This document shows, in pieces, positions 24,606 to 32,538 of a stretch of 43,513 bases of DNA. The stretch comes from DATJFH01 sp035495815. Lineage in GTDB: Bacteria; Acidobacteriota; Terriglobia; Bryobacterales; Bryobacteraceae. The stretch covers positions 1 through 43,513 of the forward strand of contig DATJFH010000112.1 of the NCBI GenBank assembly GCA_035495815.1. The letters run 5' to 3'. How positions within the stretch are numbered: position 1 is the first letter of the stretch; the number at the start of each line of letters is the position of its first letter. The translations under genes and the position numbers were made by a program. Under the pieces are notes generated by a model. That model saw only the letters and a list, made by a program, of their open reading frames with translations, was not told where the DNA came from and did not search any database.

Positions 24606-26182
24606 AGACCTGTATTTCACTGCTGATTCCGGCGGCGCTGCTGGCGCAAGTCAACGTGCCTTTCGAGCGCATCCGCGACGCCGACAAGGAGCCCGGCAAC
24701 TGGCTCACCTACTCGCGCGACTACACCGGCCACCGCTACTCGCCCCTCGATCAGATCAATGCCGGCAATGTCTCCAGACTCAGGATCGCCTGGATGCGGC
24801 AGATGAACGAGCTGGACACGCTCGAAACCTCGCCCATTGTCGTGGACGGCCTGATGTTCATCACCGAGCCCACCAATACGGTGACGGCGCTCGACGCCAG
24901 GACGGGACGCGTCCTGTGGTCCTACCGGAAAATCGACCTGCCCGCCGACCTTCGTCTCTGCTGCGGACGCGTGAACCGAGGCCTGGCGATTCTCGGCGAT
25001 ACCGTCTTCTACGGCAGCACCGACGCGCATCTGATCGCCCTCGACGCGCGTACCGGCGCCATCCGCTGGGATGTCACCATGGCCGACTACAAAATGGGCT
25101 ATTCCAGCACCGGCGCTCCCCTGGCCGTGAAGGATAAGATCATCATGGGAATGGCCGGCGGTGAATTCGGAACCCGGGGGTTCATCGACGCCTACGATGC
25201 CAAGACCGGCAAACGCCTCTGGCGCTTCAACACCATTCCGGCCAAGGGCGAGCCCGGTAATGAAACCTGGGCCGGCGAAAGCTGGAAGACCGGTTCGGCC
25301 ACAACCTGGGTGACGGGAGTCTACGACGCCGAGTCCAACACCGTCTACTGGGGCACTGGAAATCCCGGACCCGACTGGAATGGGGACGTCCGCGCCGGCG
25401 ATAACCTCTATTCGGATTGCCTGATCGCCCTCGATGCCGATACCGGCGCCAAAAAGTGGCACTTCCAATACACCCCTCATGACGTCAACGATTGGGACTC
25501 CACCCAGACCCCCATCCTGGCCGACGCGACCGTCGGCGGGCAGAAGCGGAAAATGGTGGTGCTGGCCAACCGCAACGGCTTCTACTACGCGCTGGACCGC
25601 ACCAGCGGCAAGTTCATCGCCGGGCGCCCCTACGTAAAGCAGACCTGGGCCAGCGGCCTCGATGAAGCGGGCCGGCCGATGCGCTTGCCGAAGACCGACC
25701 CGACTCCCGAGGGTACGCTACTGTGGCCGAGTCTGGCCGGCGGCTCCAACTGGTACAGCTCCACCTTCAGTCCGCAGACCGGACTCTATTACGTCAACGT
25801 CAAGGAGCAGGGCGCCATTTATCACCGGGGCGCGGCCGAGTACAAAGCCGGCGCCTTCTTCAACGGCGGCGGGCAGCGCGATTACAAAGAGGAGGAGCCC
25901 TACGGCGCCGTCCGCGCGCTCGATGTCGGCACGGGTGAAATGCGCTGGGAGTACCGCCTCCATTCCCCGTCCCACGCCGGCCTGATGACTACCGCCGGCG
26001 GCCTCGTGTTCGGCTCGAATTCCAGTTCCTTCTTCGCGCTCGATGCGAAAAAGGGCAGCCTGCTCTGGCGCTTCGAAACCGGCGGCGGTATCGTAGCCAA
26101 CCCCATCAGCTACATGAACGAAGGAAAGCAGTACATAGGAATCGCAGCCGGCCACGCCCTGCTGGTCTTCAGCGTGGAGTAA
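24602..26182 (+). CDS. PQQ-dependent alcohol-type dehydrogenase
   Basis: Periplasmic quinoprotein of 526 residues (signal peptide MKTCISLLIPAALLA), an eight-bladed propeller with repeats such as ALDARTGRVLW, ALDARTGAIRW and AYDAKTGKRLW. Active-site markers are the vicinal cysteines C120-C121 (LCCGR), the metal-ligand glutamate in GGEFGTRG (E188), the asparagine of GTGNPGPDW (about N254), and HDVNDWDS with the putative catalytic base D297 and D299 two residues later. An Asp at that second position is the feature of lanthanide-using XoxF/ExaF-type enzymes, while calcium enzymes usually have Ala, Ser or Thr. The overlapping upstream dihaem cytochrome is the likely acceptor. Substrate (an alcohol) and metal are inferences. 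Confidence 0.93.
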   Translation: MKTCISLLIPAALLAQVNVPFERIRDADKEPGNWLTYSRDYTGHRYSPLDQINAGNVSRLRIAWMRQMNELDTLETSPIVVDGLMFITEPTNTVTALDARTGRVLWSYRKIDLPADLRLCCGRVNRGLAILGDTVFYGSTDAHLIALDARTGAIRWDVTMADYKMGYSSTGAPLAVKDKIIMGMAGGEFGTRGFIDAYDAKTGKRLWRFNTIPAKGEPGNETWAGESWKTGSATTWVTGVYDAESNTVYWGTGNPGPDWNGDVRAGDNLYSDCLIALDADTGAKKWHFQYTPHDVNDWDSTQTPILADATVGGQKRKMVVLANRNGFYYALDRTSGKFIAGRPYVKQTWASGLDEAGRPMRLPKTDPTPEGTLLWPSLAGGSNWYSSTFSPQTGLYYVNVKEQGAIYHRGAAEYKAGAFFNGGGQRDYKEEEPYGAVRALDVGTGEMRWEYRLHSPSHAGLMTTAGGLVFGSNSSSFFALDAKKGSLLWRFETGGGIVANPISYMNEGKQYIGIAAGHALLVFSVE

Positions 26183-26187
26183 TCGGA

Positions 26188-26241
26188 GGGAACCGAACGG
26201 GGCGGGTCCGATACGGATTCTCGAACAGCGCCCCGCTTCCC
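26188..26241 (+). terminator. Hairpin after the PQQ dehydrogenase gene, possible terminator
   Basis: CGGGGCG (26198-26204) pairs with CGCCCCG (26229-26235), and the flanking GGGAA (26188-26192) pairs with TTCCC (26237-26241). It lies six bases after the stop and before the riboswitch; a smaller hairpin (CGGCGC/GCGCCG) follows at 26255-26270. There is no U-tract. Confidence 0.4.
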
Positions 26242-26285
26242 TTCGACCCCTCGCCGGCGCGGATGCGCCGCGCGGAGGATGTGTT

Positions 26286-26463
26286 ATCCTGATGGCTCCG
26301 AGGTACGCTGGCGACAGCGTTGAAAAGGGAACCCGGTGCAAATCCGGGACTGCCCCGCAGCGGTAAGTGGGAACGAACGCCGCACCATTGGCACTGACCG
26401 GTTCCGGTCGGGAAGCCGCGGCAAGTAGGCTCCAGCCCACAAGTCCGAAGACCTGCCTGGAAC
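26286..26463 (+). ncRNA. Cobalamin (adenosylcobalamin) riboswitch
   Basis: The leader of the TonB receptor gene carries the conserved blocks of the cobalamin riboswitch in order: AAAAGGGAACCCGGTGCAAA followed by TCCGGGACTGCCCCGCAGCGGTAAG (around 26324-26370), then the peripheral stems, then the B12 box AAGTCCGAAGACCTGCC (26441-26457). The GGTGCAAATCC hairpin can pair by loop-loop contact with a downstream loop as in known structures. The 5' boundary is approximate. It lies upstream of a 14-gene corrinoid transport and salvage operon, exactly the genes such switches repress when adenosylcobalamin is plentiful. Confidence 0.96.
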
Positions 26464-26490
26464 GGCCGCCATGCGGTCGTATTCACGATT

Positions 26491-26507
26491 GCTCTCTAGG
26501 GAGGAGC
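26491..26507 (+). promoter_or_regulatory. Ribosome-binding-site sequestering hairpin of the riboswitch
   Basis: GCTCT (26491-26495) can pair with GGAGC (26503-26507), including one G-U pair. The Shine-Dalgarno GGGAGGAG for the ATG at 26511 lies in the loop and 3' arm. This fits a translational switch. An upstream 7-bp hairpin (CGGCCGC/GCGGTCG, about 26463-26479) may be the alternative element. Confidence 0.5.
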
Positions 26508-26510
26508 ACC

Positions 26511-28967
26511 ATGAACGCCCGGCCTCTCCACGCAGTTCTGTTTCTCACGATAGGTTGCGAAACCGCGCTTCTCGGTCAATCCCCGGTTCCGCTTCGAGGC
26601 GTTGTCCTCGATCCTCAGGGCCGGCCGGTTGCGGCTGCCCGGTTGTCGCTGTTCGCTTCGGCGAATTCCAACCGTATCGGCCAGGCTCAGACCGTCAACG
26701 GCGAGTTCGAATTTCCAGGCATTCCGGCCGGACGCTATCTGATTCAGGCTGTCGCCGAGGGTTTCCGCCAGACGACCGTGCCGGTCGACTTCCAGCCTGG
26801 CGCCGGCCGGACCGTCGACGTTCAACTACAGGTTGAAGGAGTCCGGCAGTCGGTCGTCGTTACCGCCGAAGCCGGCGCTCAATCGATGGATCAGATCGCC
26901 AAGGCCGTGAGCGTGATCAGCCGGGCCGAGATCGATGCAAGAGACGAGTACAGCGTGAGCGAGACCGTCCGGAATACTCCGGGCTTAGTGGTCAGAAATC
27001 TGGGCGGCCCCGGACAGTCCACGTCCATCCGGTCGCGTGGCTTGGGTCCCAGCGCCACGGCCGTGCTGATCGATGGAATGCGATTCCGCGATGTGGCCAC
27101 TACCCAGGCGGACGCCAGCTCGTTCCTCGGCAATCTCAATATCATCAATCCGGAGAGCGTGGAAGTGCTCCGCGGCTCCGGTTCGTCCCTCTACGGCACG
27201 AACGCCGTCGGCGGAGTGGTCAACGTGGTTACCGACCAGGGCGGCGCCCCGCTGCACGCGGATCTTCAGGTGGAGGGCGGCAACCTGGGATTGCTGCGCG
27301 GCCGGGGCAGCGTGGGCAGCGCGGCCCTCGACAATCGGCTGCTCTACAGCGGCGGACTCCTTCATCTCAACGTGATGTCCGGTGTCGACGGGCATGACCG
27401 GGCGCGGAGCACGGGAGCCCAGGGCTTTGCCCGCTATATTTTGGGCGCAGGCGTCTCGGCCGGCGTGCGTTATTTCGGCTCGGATGATTTTGTCGAGCCG
27501 AATTCGAGTCCCACGGCCGCCGGCCTTCCGGCCGCCAACATCCCCAATGCGACCATCGTCGCAGCCGTGCCGCTCGCCAGGTCCCAGGTTGAGAACAGCC
27601 TTGCCGGTCGTCCCATACAACCCGGTGACGCGACTTTCATTCCCAGCCGCGATGACCCCGATAATCGCCGGGCTTCCCGATGGTATTCCGGACTCTTCAA
27701 GCTGCAACAGACGGTGAACGCGCTGCTCGACTGGCAGGTGAATTACCAGCGCGTGAATACCAACCGCGTCTTTCAGAATGGACCGGCCGGAATCGGAACG
27801 CAGCCCGTGGTTCCCAATCGCAGCCAGTTTACCGGCGGAGTCGATACCGTTGATTCGCGAGCGACGTTCCGCATCCAACCCTGGGAGACCATCTCCGGAG
27901 GGTTCGAGTTCGAACGGGAAAGCTATTTCAACGCGGACGACAACCGCCTGCCCGGACCGAATCGTGTCTCCACGGAAACCAGGGCACTGCAAAATTCGAA
28001 GGCGTTTTACCTGCAGAATCAGCTTGCATTGCTCAAACAGCGGTTGCAGATTTCGTTCTCCGGCCGGTCGCAGAGTTTCGACCTCGAGCGGCCCCGCTTC
28101 CTGACTACCGGAACCGCCAACAACTACGCGGCCATCCCGCTGGCATCGCCTCCGCGTGCTTTGACCGGAGACGCGGCGCTCTCCTACTTCGCGGCCAAGA
28201 CCGGTACCAAGCTCAGAGCGCATGCCGGAAACTCGTACCGCGCGCCGGCCCTTTCCGAGAGATTCGGCTCCGGCTTTTTTTTCAACTCGACGACCGCTCG
28301 AGTCATCTTCTCGCCATTCGGAGACCCCCGGCTCGCGCCCGACCGCTACAACTCGTTCGATATGGGCGTCGATCAGTATTTCGCCCAAAACAAGATTCGC
28401 GTCAGCGGAACGTATTTCTACACCCGTATCGTCCAGACGATCCTGTTCGACTCCGCCTCCGCCGTAGTCAGGCCTCAGACCGATCCGTTTCTGCGGACAT
28501 CCGGCTACTTCAACGCCGCCGGAGGGATCTCACGGGGTGTTGAGCTCTCCGCGGAAGCGAAACCATATCGCCCGCTGTCGTTGAACGCATCCTACACTTA
28601 CACCAACGCCAATACCGACCAGGATGTGCAGGTGCGGGGCTTCTTCCGGACTTTCGCCATGCCCGCCCACACGTTCACCCTGGTGGCCAACCAGCGGATC
28701 GGGAAAAGAAACGAGGTGACGCTGGATCTGTACCAGGCATCGAGCTACTTCAATCCGCTGTCCGCCGCCGGCCGCACGCGGGCCTACCTGTACCCGTCGC
28801 TGACCAAGATCGACGCCGTCTTCAGCCGCGTCATTTGGGCCAAGGACACTCAGGCGCTGCGAGCGTATTTCAAAATCGATAACCTGTTGGACCGCGAATA
28901 CTACGAAACCGGATTTCGAACGCCGGGGATCCTCTGGATCTCCGGCCTGAGAATGAATTTCCGCTAG
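26511..28967 (+). CDS. btuB: TonB-dependent outer-membrane corrinoid receptor (BtuB-like)
   Basis: Outer-membrane transporter of 818 residues with a signal peptide (start MNARPLHAVLFLTIGCETALLGQ). Residues about 25-105 form a carboxypeptidase-regulatory-like beta domain (GVVLDPQGRPVAAARLSLFA, FPGIPAGRYLIQAVAEGF). The plug (about 120-230) contains VRNTPGLVVRNLG, TAVLIDGMRFRD and VEVLRGSGSSLYGTNAVGGVVNVV. The remainder is a 22-strand barrel ending in a C-terminal aromatic residue after IDNLLDREYYETGF, as expected for Bam-dependent assembly. The ATG follows GGGAGGAG. Assignment to corrinoids comes from the cobalamin riboswitch in front and the cobalamin operon behind it; the protein alone only shows a TonB receptor. 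It starts the operon. Confidence 0.92.
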   Translation: MNARPLHAVLFLTIGCETALLGQSPVPLRGVVLDPQGRPVAAARLSLFASANSNRIGQAQTVNGEFEFPGIPAGRYLIQAVAEGFRQTTVPVDFQPGAGRTVDVQLQVEGVRQSVVVTAEAGAQSMDQIAKAVSVISRAEIDARDEYSVSETVRNTPGLVVRNLGGPGQSTSIRSRGLGPSATAVLIDGMRFRDVATTQADASSFLGNLNIINPESVEVLRGSGSSLYGTNAVGGVVNVVTDQGGAPLHADLQVEGGNLGLLRGRGSVGSAALDNRLLYSGGLLHLNVMSGVDGHDRARSTGAQGFARYILGAGVSAGVRYFGSDDFVEPNSSPTAAGLPAANIPNATIVAAVPLARSQVENSLAGRPIQPGDATFIPSRDDPDNRRASRWYSGLFKLQQTVNALLDWQVNYQRVNTNRVFQNGPAGIGTQPVVPNRSQFTGGVDTVDSRATFRIQPWETISGGFEFERESYFNADDNRLPGPNRVSTETRALQNSKAFYLQNQLALLKQRLQISFSGRSQSFDLERPRFLTTGTANNYAAIPLASPPRALTGDAALSYFAAKTGTKLRAHAGNSYRAPALSERFGSGFFFNSTTARVIFSPFGDPRLAPDRYNSFDMGVDQYFAQNKIRVSGTYFYTRIVQTILFDSASAVVRPQTDPFLRTSGYFNAAGGISRGVELSAEAKPYRPLSLNASYTYTNANTDQDVQVRGFFRTFAMPAHTFTLVANQRIGKRNEVTLDLYQASSYFNPLSAAGRTRAYLYPSLTKIDAVFSRVIWAKDTQALRAYFKIDNLLDREYYETGFRTPGILWISGLRMNFR

Positions 28968-28978
28968 AGAGGAGCGCT

Positions 28979-29554
28979 ATGTCGATCGTAACGACCAGAG
29001 GTGACGGCGGCCAGACCGGACTTTCCGGCGGCATACGGGTCTCGAAATCCTCGCCGCGGGTCGAGGCCTACGGGACTCTGGATGAGCTGATTTCCAGCAT
29101 GGGGTTCGCCCGGTCGATCTGCGCCAGCGAGGAGATCCGGCAATTGACCAAGGCGATTCAGAAGGAGCTGTTCAAAGTAGCTTCGGCGATTTCCACTCCG
29201 CCAGAGAGTCCGAAGGGCATTCCGGCGATCGAAGATGCGATGGTCGATGCGCTGACGGCGCACGCGCACCGCATCGAGGCGCTGCCCGGAATTCTTGACG
29301 ACTGGTCGCTGCCGGGGGAGGACCCTTCTTCGGCCGCCTACGATGTCGCCCGAACCGTCTGCCGGCGGGCGGAGCGGTTGATCGTAGGGCTGATGGAGAG
29401 CGGTCTTGCTCTGCAGCCGAACGTGCTGCGGTACTTGAATCGCCTCTCCGATGTGTTGTGGCTGCTGGCGCGGCAGATCGACCGCGCCGAAGGCAAAGAC
29501 GCCCGGCTGCGAGGCGAGGATCGCCAGGGTCCCCGATGGTCGCGGGCATGGTAG
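28979..29554 (+). CDS. pduO: PduO-type cob(I)yrinic acid a,c-diamide adenosyltransferase
   Basis: Cytosolic ATP:cob(I)alamin adenosyltransferase, which attaches 5'-deoxyadenosine to the reduced cobalt of incoming corrinoids. The 191-residue protein is of the PduO/MMAB type, not CobA: the ATP site TTRGDGGQTGLSGG is at residues 5-18, followed by KSSPRVEAYGTLDELIS, and the helical bundle carries AYDVARTVCRRAERLIV and LRYLNRLSDVLWLLARQID. It starts 11 bases after the receptor gene, with GAGAGGAG as the ribosome-binding site. The stop overlaps the start of CbiZ. Placing it second is consistent with adenosylation preceding CbiZ cleavage, since CbiZ prefers adenosylated cobinamide in characterised cases. 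Confidence 0.92.
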   Translation: MSIVTTRGDGGQTGLSGGIRVSKSSPRVEAYGTLDELISSMGFARSICASEEIRQLTKAIQKELFKVASAISTPPESPKGIPAIEDAMVDALTAHAHRIEALPGILDDWSLPGEDPSSAAYDVARTVCRRAERLIVGLMESGLALQPNVLRYLNRLSDVLWLLARQIDRAEGKDARLRGEDRQGPRWSRAW

Positions 29555-30216
29555 CCGCTCCCTACACGCTGGAGCGGCGCTCACGCTGGCTCATCGCGAG
29601 CTTCAACGAACCCTGGAGCATCCTGAGCTGGTGCGTCGTCAACGGCGGATTTCAGCGGACCCGGACGGCCGCCTGGCTTCATCTGCATCCGGATGAGATC
29701 GCCGGTGTCGACGACCCGGCGGATTGGATGCGCTCCAGGTTGCACCTGGAGGGCCTGAGCGATGCGGTCGGGTTCATGACCAGCCGGCCTGCTCTGCTCT
29801 CGGTCGAGAGCGGCGCCGAAGAGCAGGATTGCCGGGCGTGGGCGCTCGGGACGGTCGGGCTGAGCAACGCGTTGCGGGCTGGAGATCCTGCTGGCAAATC
29901 GTCCTTGGGGACCATCAATCTCTTGATATGCGTAAGCCTGCCTCTCACCACGGAGGCGGCGCTTGAAGGACTGTGTCTCGCCTCGGAAGCCAAGACGCTT
30001 GCAGTACTCGAAAGCGGGACGCGCAGCATCGTCTCGGGAGCGGCCGCAACCGGCACTGGAACCGATTCCATCGCCATTGCCTGGCCGGAAAAGGGCGCGC
30101 CGGCGTCATACTCGGGGAAGCACACGCCGGCCGGAGCGGCCATCGGCCGCGCCGCGTTCGACGCCGTGACGCGCGGCGTCGCGCAATGGCGCGACGAGCA
30201 CGGAGGCCGCGAATAA
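29536..30216 (+). CDS. cbiZ: Adenosylcobinamide amidohydrolase
   Basis: Corrinoid-remodelling enzyme that cleaves the aminopropanol linker of adenosylcobinamide (and of adenosylpseudocobalamin in bacterial examples) to give adenosylcobyric acid. The 226-residue product has the CbiZ family sequences LGTVGLSNALRAGDPAG, GTINLLICVSLPLTTEAALEG and LASEAKTLAVLESG, then SGAAATGTGTDSIAIAWP and SGKHTPAGAAIGRAAFDAVTRGV. Its N-terminal part (SRWLIASFNEPWSILSWCVVNGG) also fits. The start is the ATG at 29536, or 29548, which overlaps the preceding stop. CbiZ is common in archaea and patchy in bacteria; here it lies in the same operon as the linker-synthesis and loop-assembly genes. Confidence 0.93.
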   Translation: MVAGMVAAPYTLERRSRWLIASFNEPWSILSWCVVNGGFQRTRTAAWLHLHPDEIAGVDDPADWMRSRLHLEGLSDAVGFMTSRPALLSVESGAEEQDCRAWALGTVGLSNALRAGDPAGKSSLGTINLLICVSLPLTTEAALEGLCLASEAKTLAVLESGTRSIVSGAAATGTGTDSIAIAWPEKGAPASYSGKHTPAGAAIGRAAFDAVTRGVAQWRDEHGGRE

Positions 30217-30217
30217 C

Positions 30218-31618
30218 GTGCCCGGTCCTCTCTTTATCGGCGGCACGGCTTCCCATGCCGGGAAGAGCTGGTTCACGGCCGCATTCTGCAGCCTGTTGCG
30301 CCGCCGCGGTGTTCGCGTTGCGCCCTTCAAGGCGCAGAACATGTCGAACAATTCTTTTCCCTGCATCGAAGGCGGAGAGATCGGACGGGCTCAGGCCATG
30401 CAGGCGGAGGCGTGCGGCTTGCCGCCCATGGCGGACATGAATCCCGTACTGTTGAAGCCGCATTCGTCGACCGGGTCGCAGGTGATCCGCCTCGGGAAGG
30501 TGTGGCGCAACGTCGAAGCTCGCGACTACTATGAGCATGCGGCCGACCTCATGGAAATCGCCTTGGGCGGCTTTGCAAGACTGGCGTCGCAATTCGATTT
30601 TGTCGTCTGCGAAGGCGCCGGCAGCGTGGCGGAGGTGAACCTCTTCGAACGTGATTTCACCAATCTGCGATTCGCGCAGGCCGTCGCCGCGAAGACACTG
30701 CTGGTGGCCGACATCGAGCGCGGCGGTGTCTTCGGCTCGCTGGTGGGAACCATGGATCTGCTTCCGGCCGGCCAGCGTGAGCTGGTTCGCGCGTTCGCCG
30801 TAAACCGCTTTCGCGGCGATCCCCGGCTTTTCGAGGGCGGCGTGGCCTTCCTCGAGAAGCGTCTGGGAATTCCTTGCCTGGGCGTCTTTCCGTTCCTGCC
30901 CGACCTCCGGCTCGATGAAGAAGACAGCGTCGCCATCTCCGGCAGCGCCCCGGACGACGGCGCGCCCGTGGCTGTAATCCGTTTGCCGCGAATTTCGAAC
31001 TTCACGGACTTCCGGCTGTTTCCAAGGATTGCCTGGATCGACAAACCGGGCGCCGGGAATTTTCAGGCGATCTTTCTTCCCGGAACCAAGAACACGATCG
31101 AGGACCTGAATTGGCTGCGCGAGCGCGGCCTGTCGGAGTGGCTTATCGGACAGCACCGCGGCGGGGCGCGGATTGTCGGCGTCTGCGGAGGCTATCAGAT
31201 GTTAGGAGCCTTCATTGACGATCCGGATCACCTGGAATCAAGCCTCGGCCGCGTGGAGGGCCTGGGCCTCCTTCCGGTCGGCACGGTTCTTCGGTCTCCC
31301 AAAGTCACAACGGTTGTCAGGGCGTCGGTCGCCGGCCTCGATCAGGTTCCCGCCTACGAGATTCACATGGGCCGCACGGAAATGCTGGAAGCGATAGCGC
31401 CGTTCGCCCATCTGGCGGACGGCCGTCCCGAGGGTGCGTGCGCCGGCCGGGTTATGGGAACCTACCTGCACGGTATTTTCGAGCATCCCGAAGTGGTGAG
31501 GAGAACTCTGGGCATCGACCTGCCGCCTGTTCCCGAAAAGCTCGCGACGTACGGACTGCTCGCGCAGTGGCTGGTCGAGCACTCGAAGGCGCCGGTGCTG
31601 GAGGATCTGCTCGCATGA
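30218..31618 (+). CDS. cbiP: Adenosylcobyric acid synthase (glutamine-hydrolysing)
   Basis: Amidates four side chains of adenosylcobyrinic acid a,c-diamide to give cobyric acid, using glutamine and ATP. The 466-residue protein has an N-terminal dethiobiotin-synthetase-like ATPase with the P-loop GGTASHAGKSWF (8-19) and the signature KAQNMSNNSF (38-47), then DFVVCEGAGSVAEVNL. The C-terminal class I glutamine amidotransferase has the nucleophile C323 in GVCGGYQMLG and the catalytic H418 in GTYLHGIFE. The start is the GTG at 30218, one base after the CbiZ stop. It is the only corrin-amidation gene here, and none of the upstream ring-building cbi/cob genes is present. Confidence 0.96.
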   Translation: MPGPLFIGGTASHAGKSWFTAAFCSLLRRRGVRVAPFKAQNMSNNSFPCIEGGEIGRAQAMQAEACGLPPMADMNPVLLKPHSSTGSQVIRLGKVWRNVEARDYYEHAADLMEIALGGFARLASQFDFVVCEGAGSVAEVNLFERDFTNLRFAQAVAAKTLLVADIERGGVFGSLVGTMDLLPAGQRELVRAFAVNRFRGDPRLFEGGVAFLEKRLGIPCLGVFPFLPDLRLDEEDSVAISGSAPDDGAPVAVIRLPRISNFTDFRLFPRIAWIDKPGAGNFQAIFLPGTKNTIEDLNWLRERGLSEWLIGQHRGGARIVGVCGGYQMLGAFIDDPDHLESSLGRVEGLGLLPVGTVLRSPKVTTVVRASVAGLDQVPAYEIHMGRTEMLEAIAPFAHLADGRPEGACAGRVMGTYLHGIFEHPEVVRRTLGIDLPPVPEKLATYGLLAQWLVEHSKAPVLEDLLA

Positions 31619-32538
31619 TGGTGACGCCGATGGAACTGTTCGCCGGCGTGGCGCTGGACTTCGCCGCCGGAGATCCGCGCTGGCTTCCCCATCCGGTGGC
31701 CGGAATCGGCCGGCTGGCCGCTGCAGCCGAGAAGGCCTGGCGGGCATCCGGAATTCCGGCGCGGGTGGCCGGAGCACTGACATGGCTCACCGTAACGGGC
31801 GTGGTTTGCGGTACCGTTGCCGCATCGCTGGCGTTCCTGCCGTCGCCCTGGATTCAGATCTATTGGATTTTTTCGTTTCTCGCCGTGCGCAGCCTCGACA
31901 GCCACGCCGCCGCCGTGATCGCCTGTTTGCGGGCCGGGGATGTCGGCGCGGCGCGAGCGTCGGTGGCGATGATCGTAGGCCGCGATACGGCGGACCTGGA
32001 CGAGCCCGAGATTACGCGTGCCGTCTTCGAAACCGTCGCCGAGAGCTTGAATGACGGCGTGATAGCGCCCCTCTTCTGGCTGGCTGTCGGCGGGCCGGCC
32101 GGCATGGCCGCCTACAAGGTGACGAACACGCTCGACAGTATGTTCGGCCATCGCAACGAACGCTACCGGGAGTTCGGATGGGCTTCCGCGCGGACGGACG
32201 ATCTTGCGAATCTCATCCCCGCGCGACTAACCGCGCTGCTGGTGTGGATCATCGCCCTGCTCCTGCCCGGCCTCTCCGGCCTGAGAAGCATTCAGGCCAC
32301 TCTACGCGATGCCCACAGGCAGCCGAGTCCGAACGCCGGATATCCGGAGGCGGCCGTAGCCGGGGCGCTTGGCGTGCGGCTGGGCGGCGTCAACGTCTAC
32401 GGCGGCGTCCCCTCTCCCAAACATTTTTTGGGCGATGCGGCCCGGCCGTTGCGATGGAATCTTTTCGGATCCCTGCGCCGGCTGGTCTATTCGACCTCGG
32501 TCCTGTTCGTACTTCTGTTGGGATGGATGTCGGCATGA
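31615..32538 (+). CDS. cbiB: Adenosylcobinamide-phosphate synthase
   Basis: Inner-membrane enzyme that joins cobyric acid to aminopropanol phosphate (the product of CobD) to make adenosylcobinamide phosphate. It is 307 residues with several membrane segments. Family sequence is visible in FAAGDPRWLPHPVAGIGRL (about 16-34), MIVGRDTADLDEPEITRAVFETVAESLNDGV, KVTNTLDSMFGHRNERY and NAGYPEAAVAGALGVRLGG. The start is the ATG at 31615, overlapping the CbiP stop (ATGA). It follows CbiP, which with CbiZ supplies cobyric acid, and precedes CobD, which supplies the linker, so the gene order matches the pathway. Confidence 0.96.
   Translation: MMVTPMELFAGVALDFAAGDPRWLPHPVAGIGRLAAAAEKAWRASGIPARVAGALTWLTVTGVVCGTVAASLAFLPSPWIQIYWIFSFLAVRSLDSHAAAVIACLRAGDVGAARASVAMIVGRDTADLDEPEITRAVFETVAESLNDGVIAPLFWLAVGGPAGMAAYKVTNTLDSMFGHRNERYREFGWASARTDDLANLIPARLTALLVWIIALLLPGLSGLRSIQATLRDAHRQPSPNAGYPEAAVAGALGVRLGGVNVYGGVPSPKHFLGDAARPLRWNLFGSLRRLVYSTSVLFVLLLGWMSA

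Noticed and set aside
26367..26510. Longer receptor frame starting inside the riboswitch
   Set aside because: The upstream codons lie within the conserved riboswitch; the ATG at 26511 has GGGAGGAG and gives a signal peptide.
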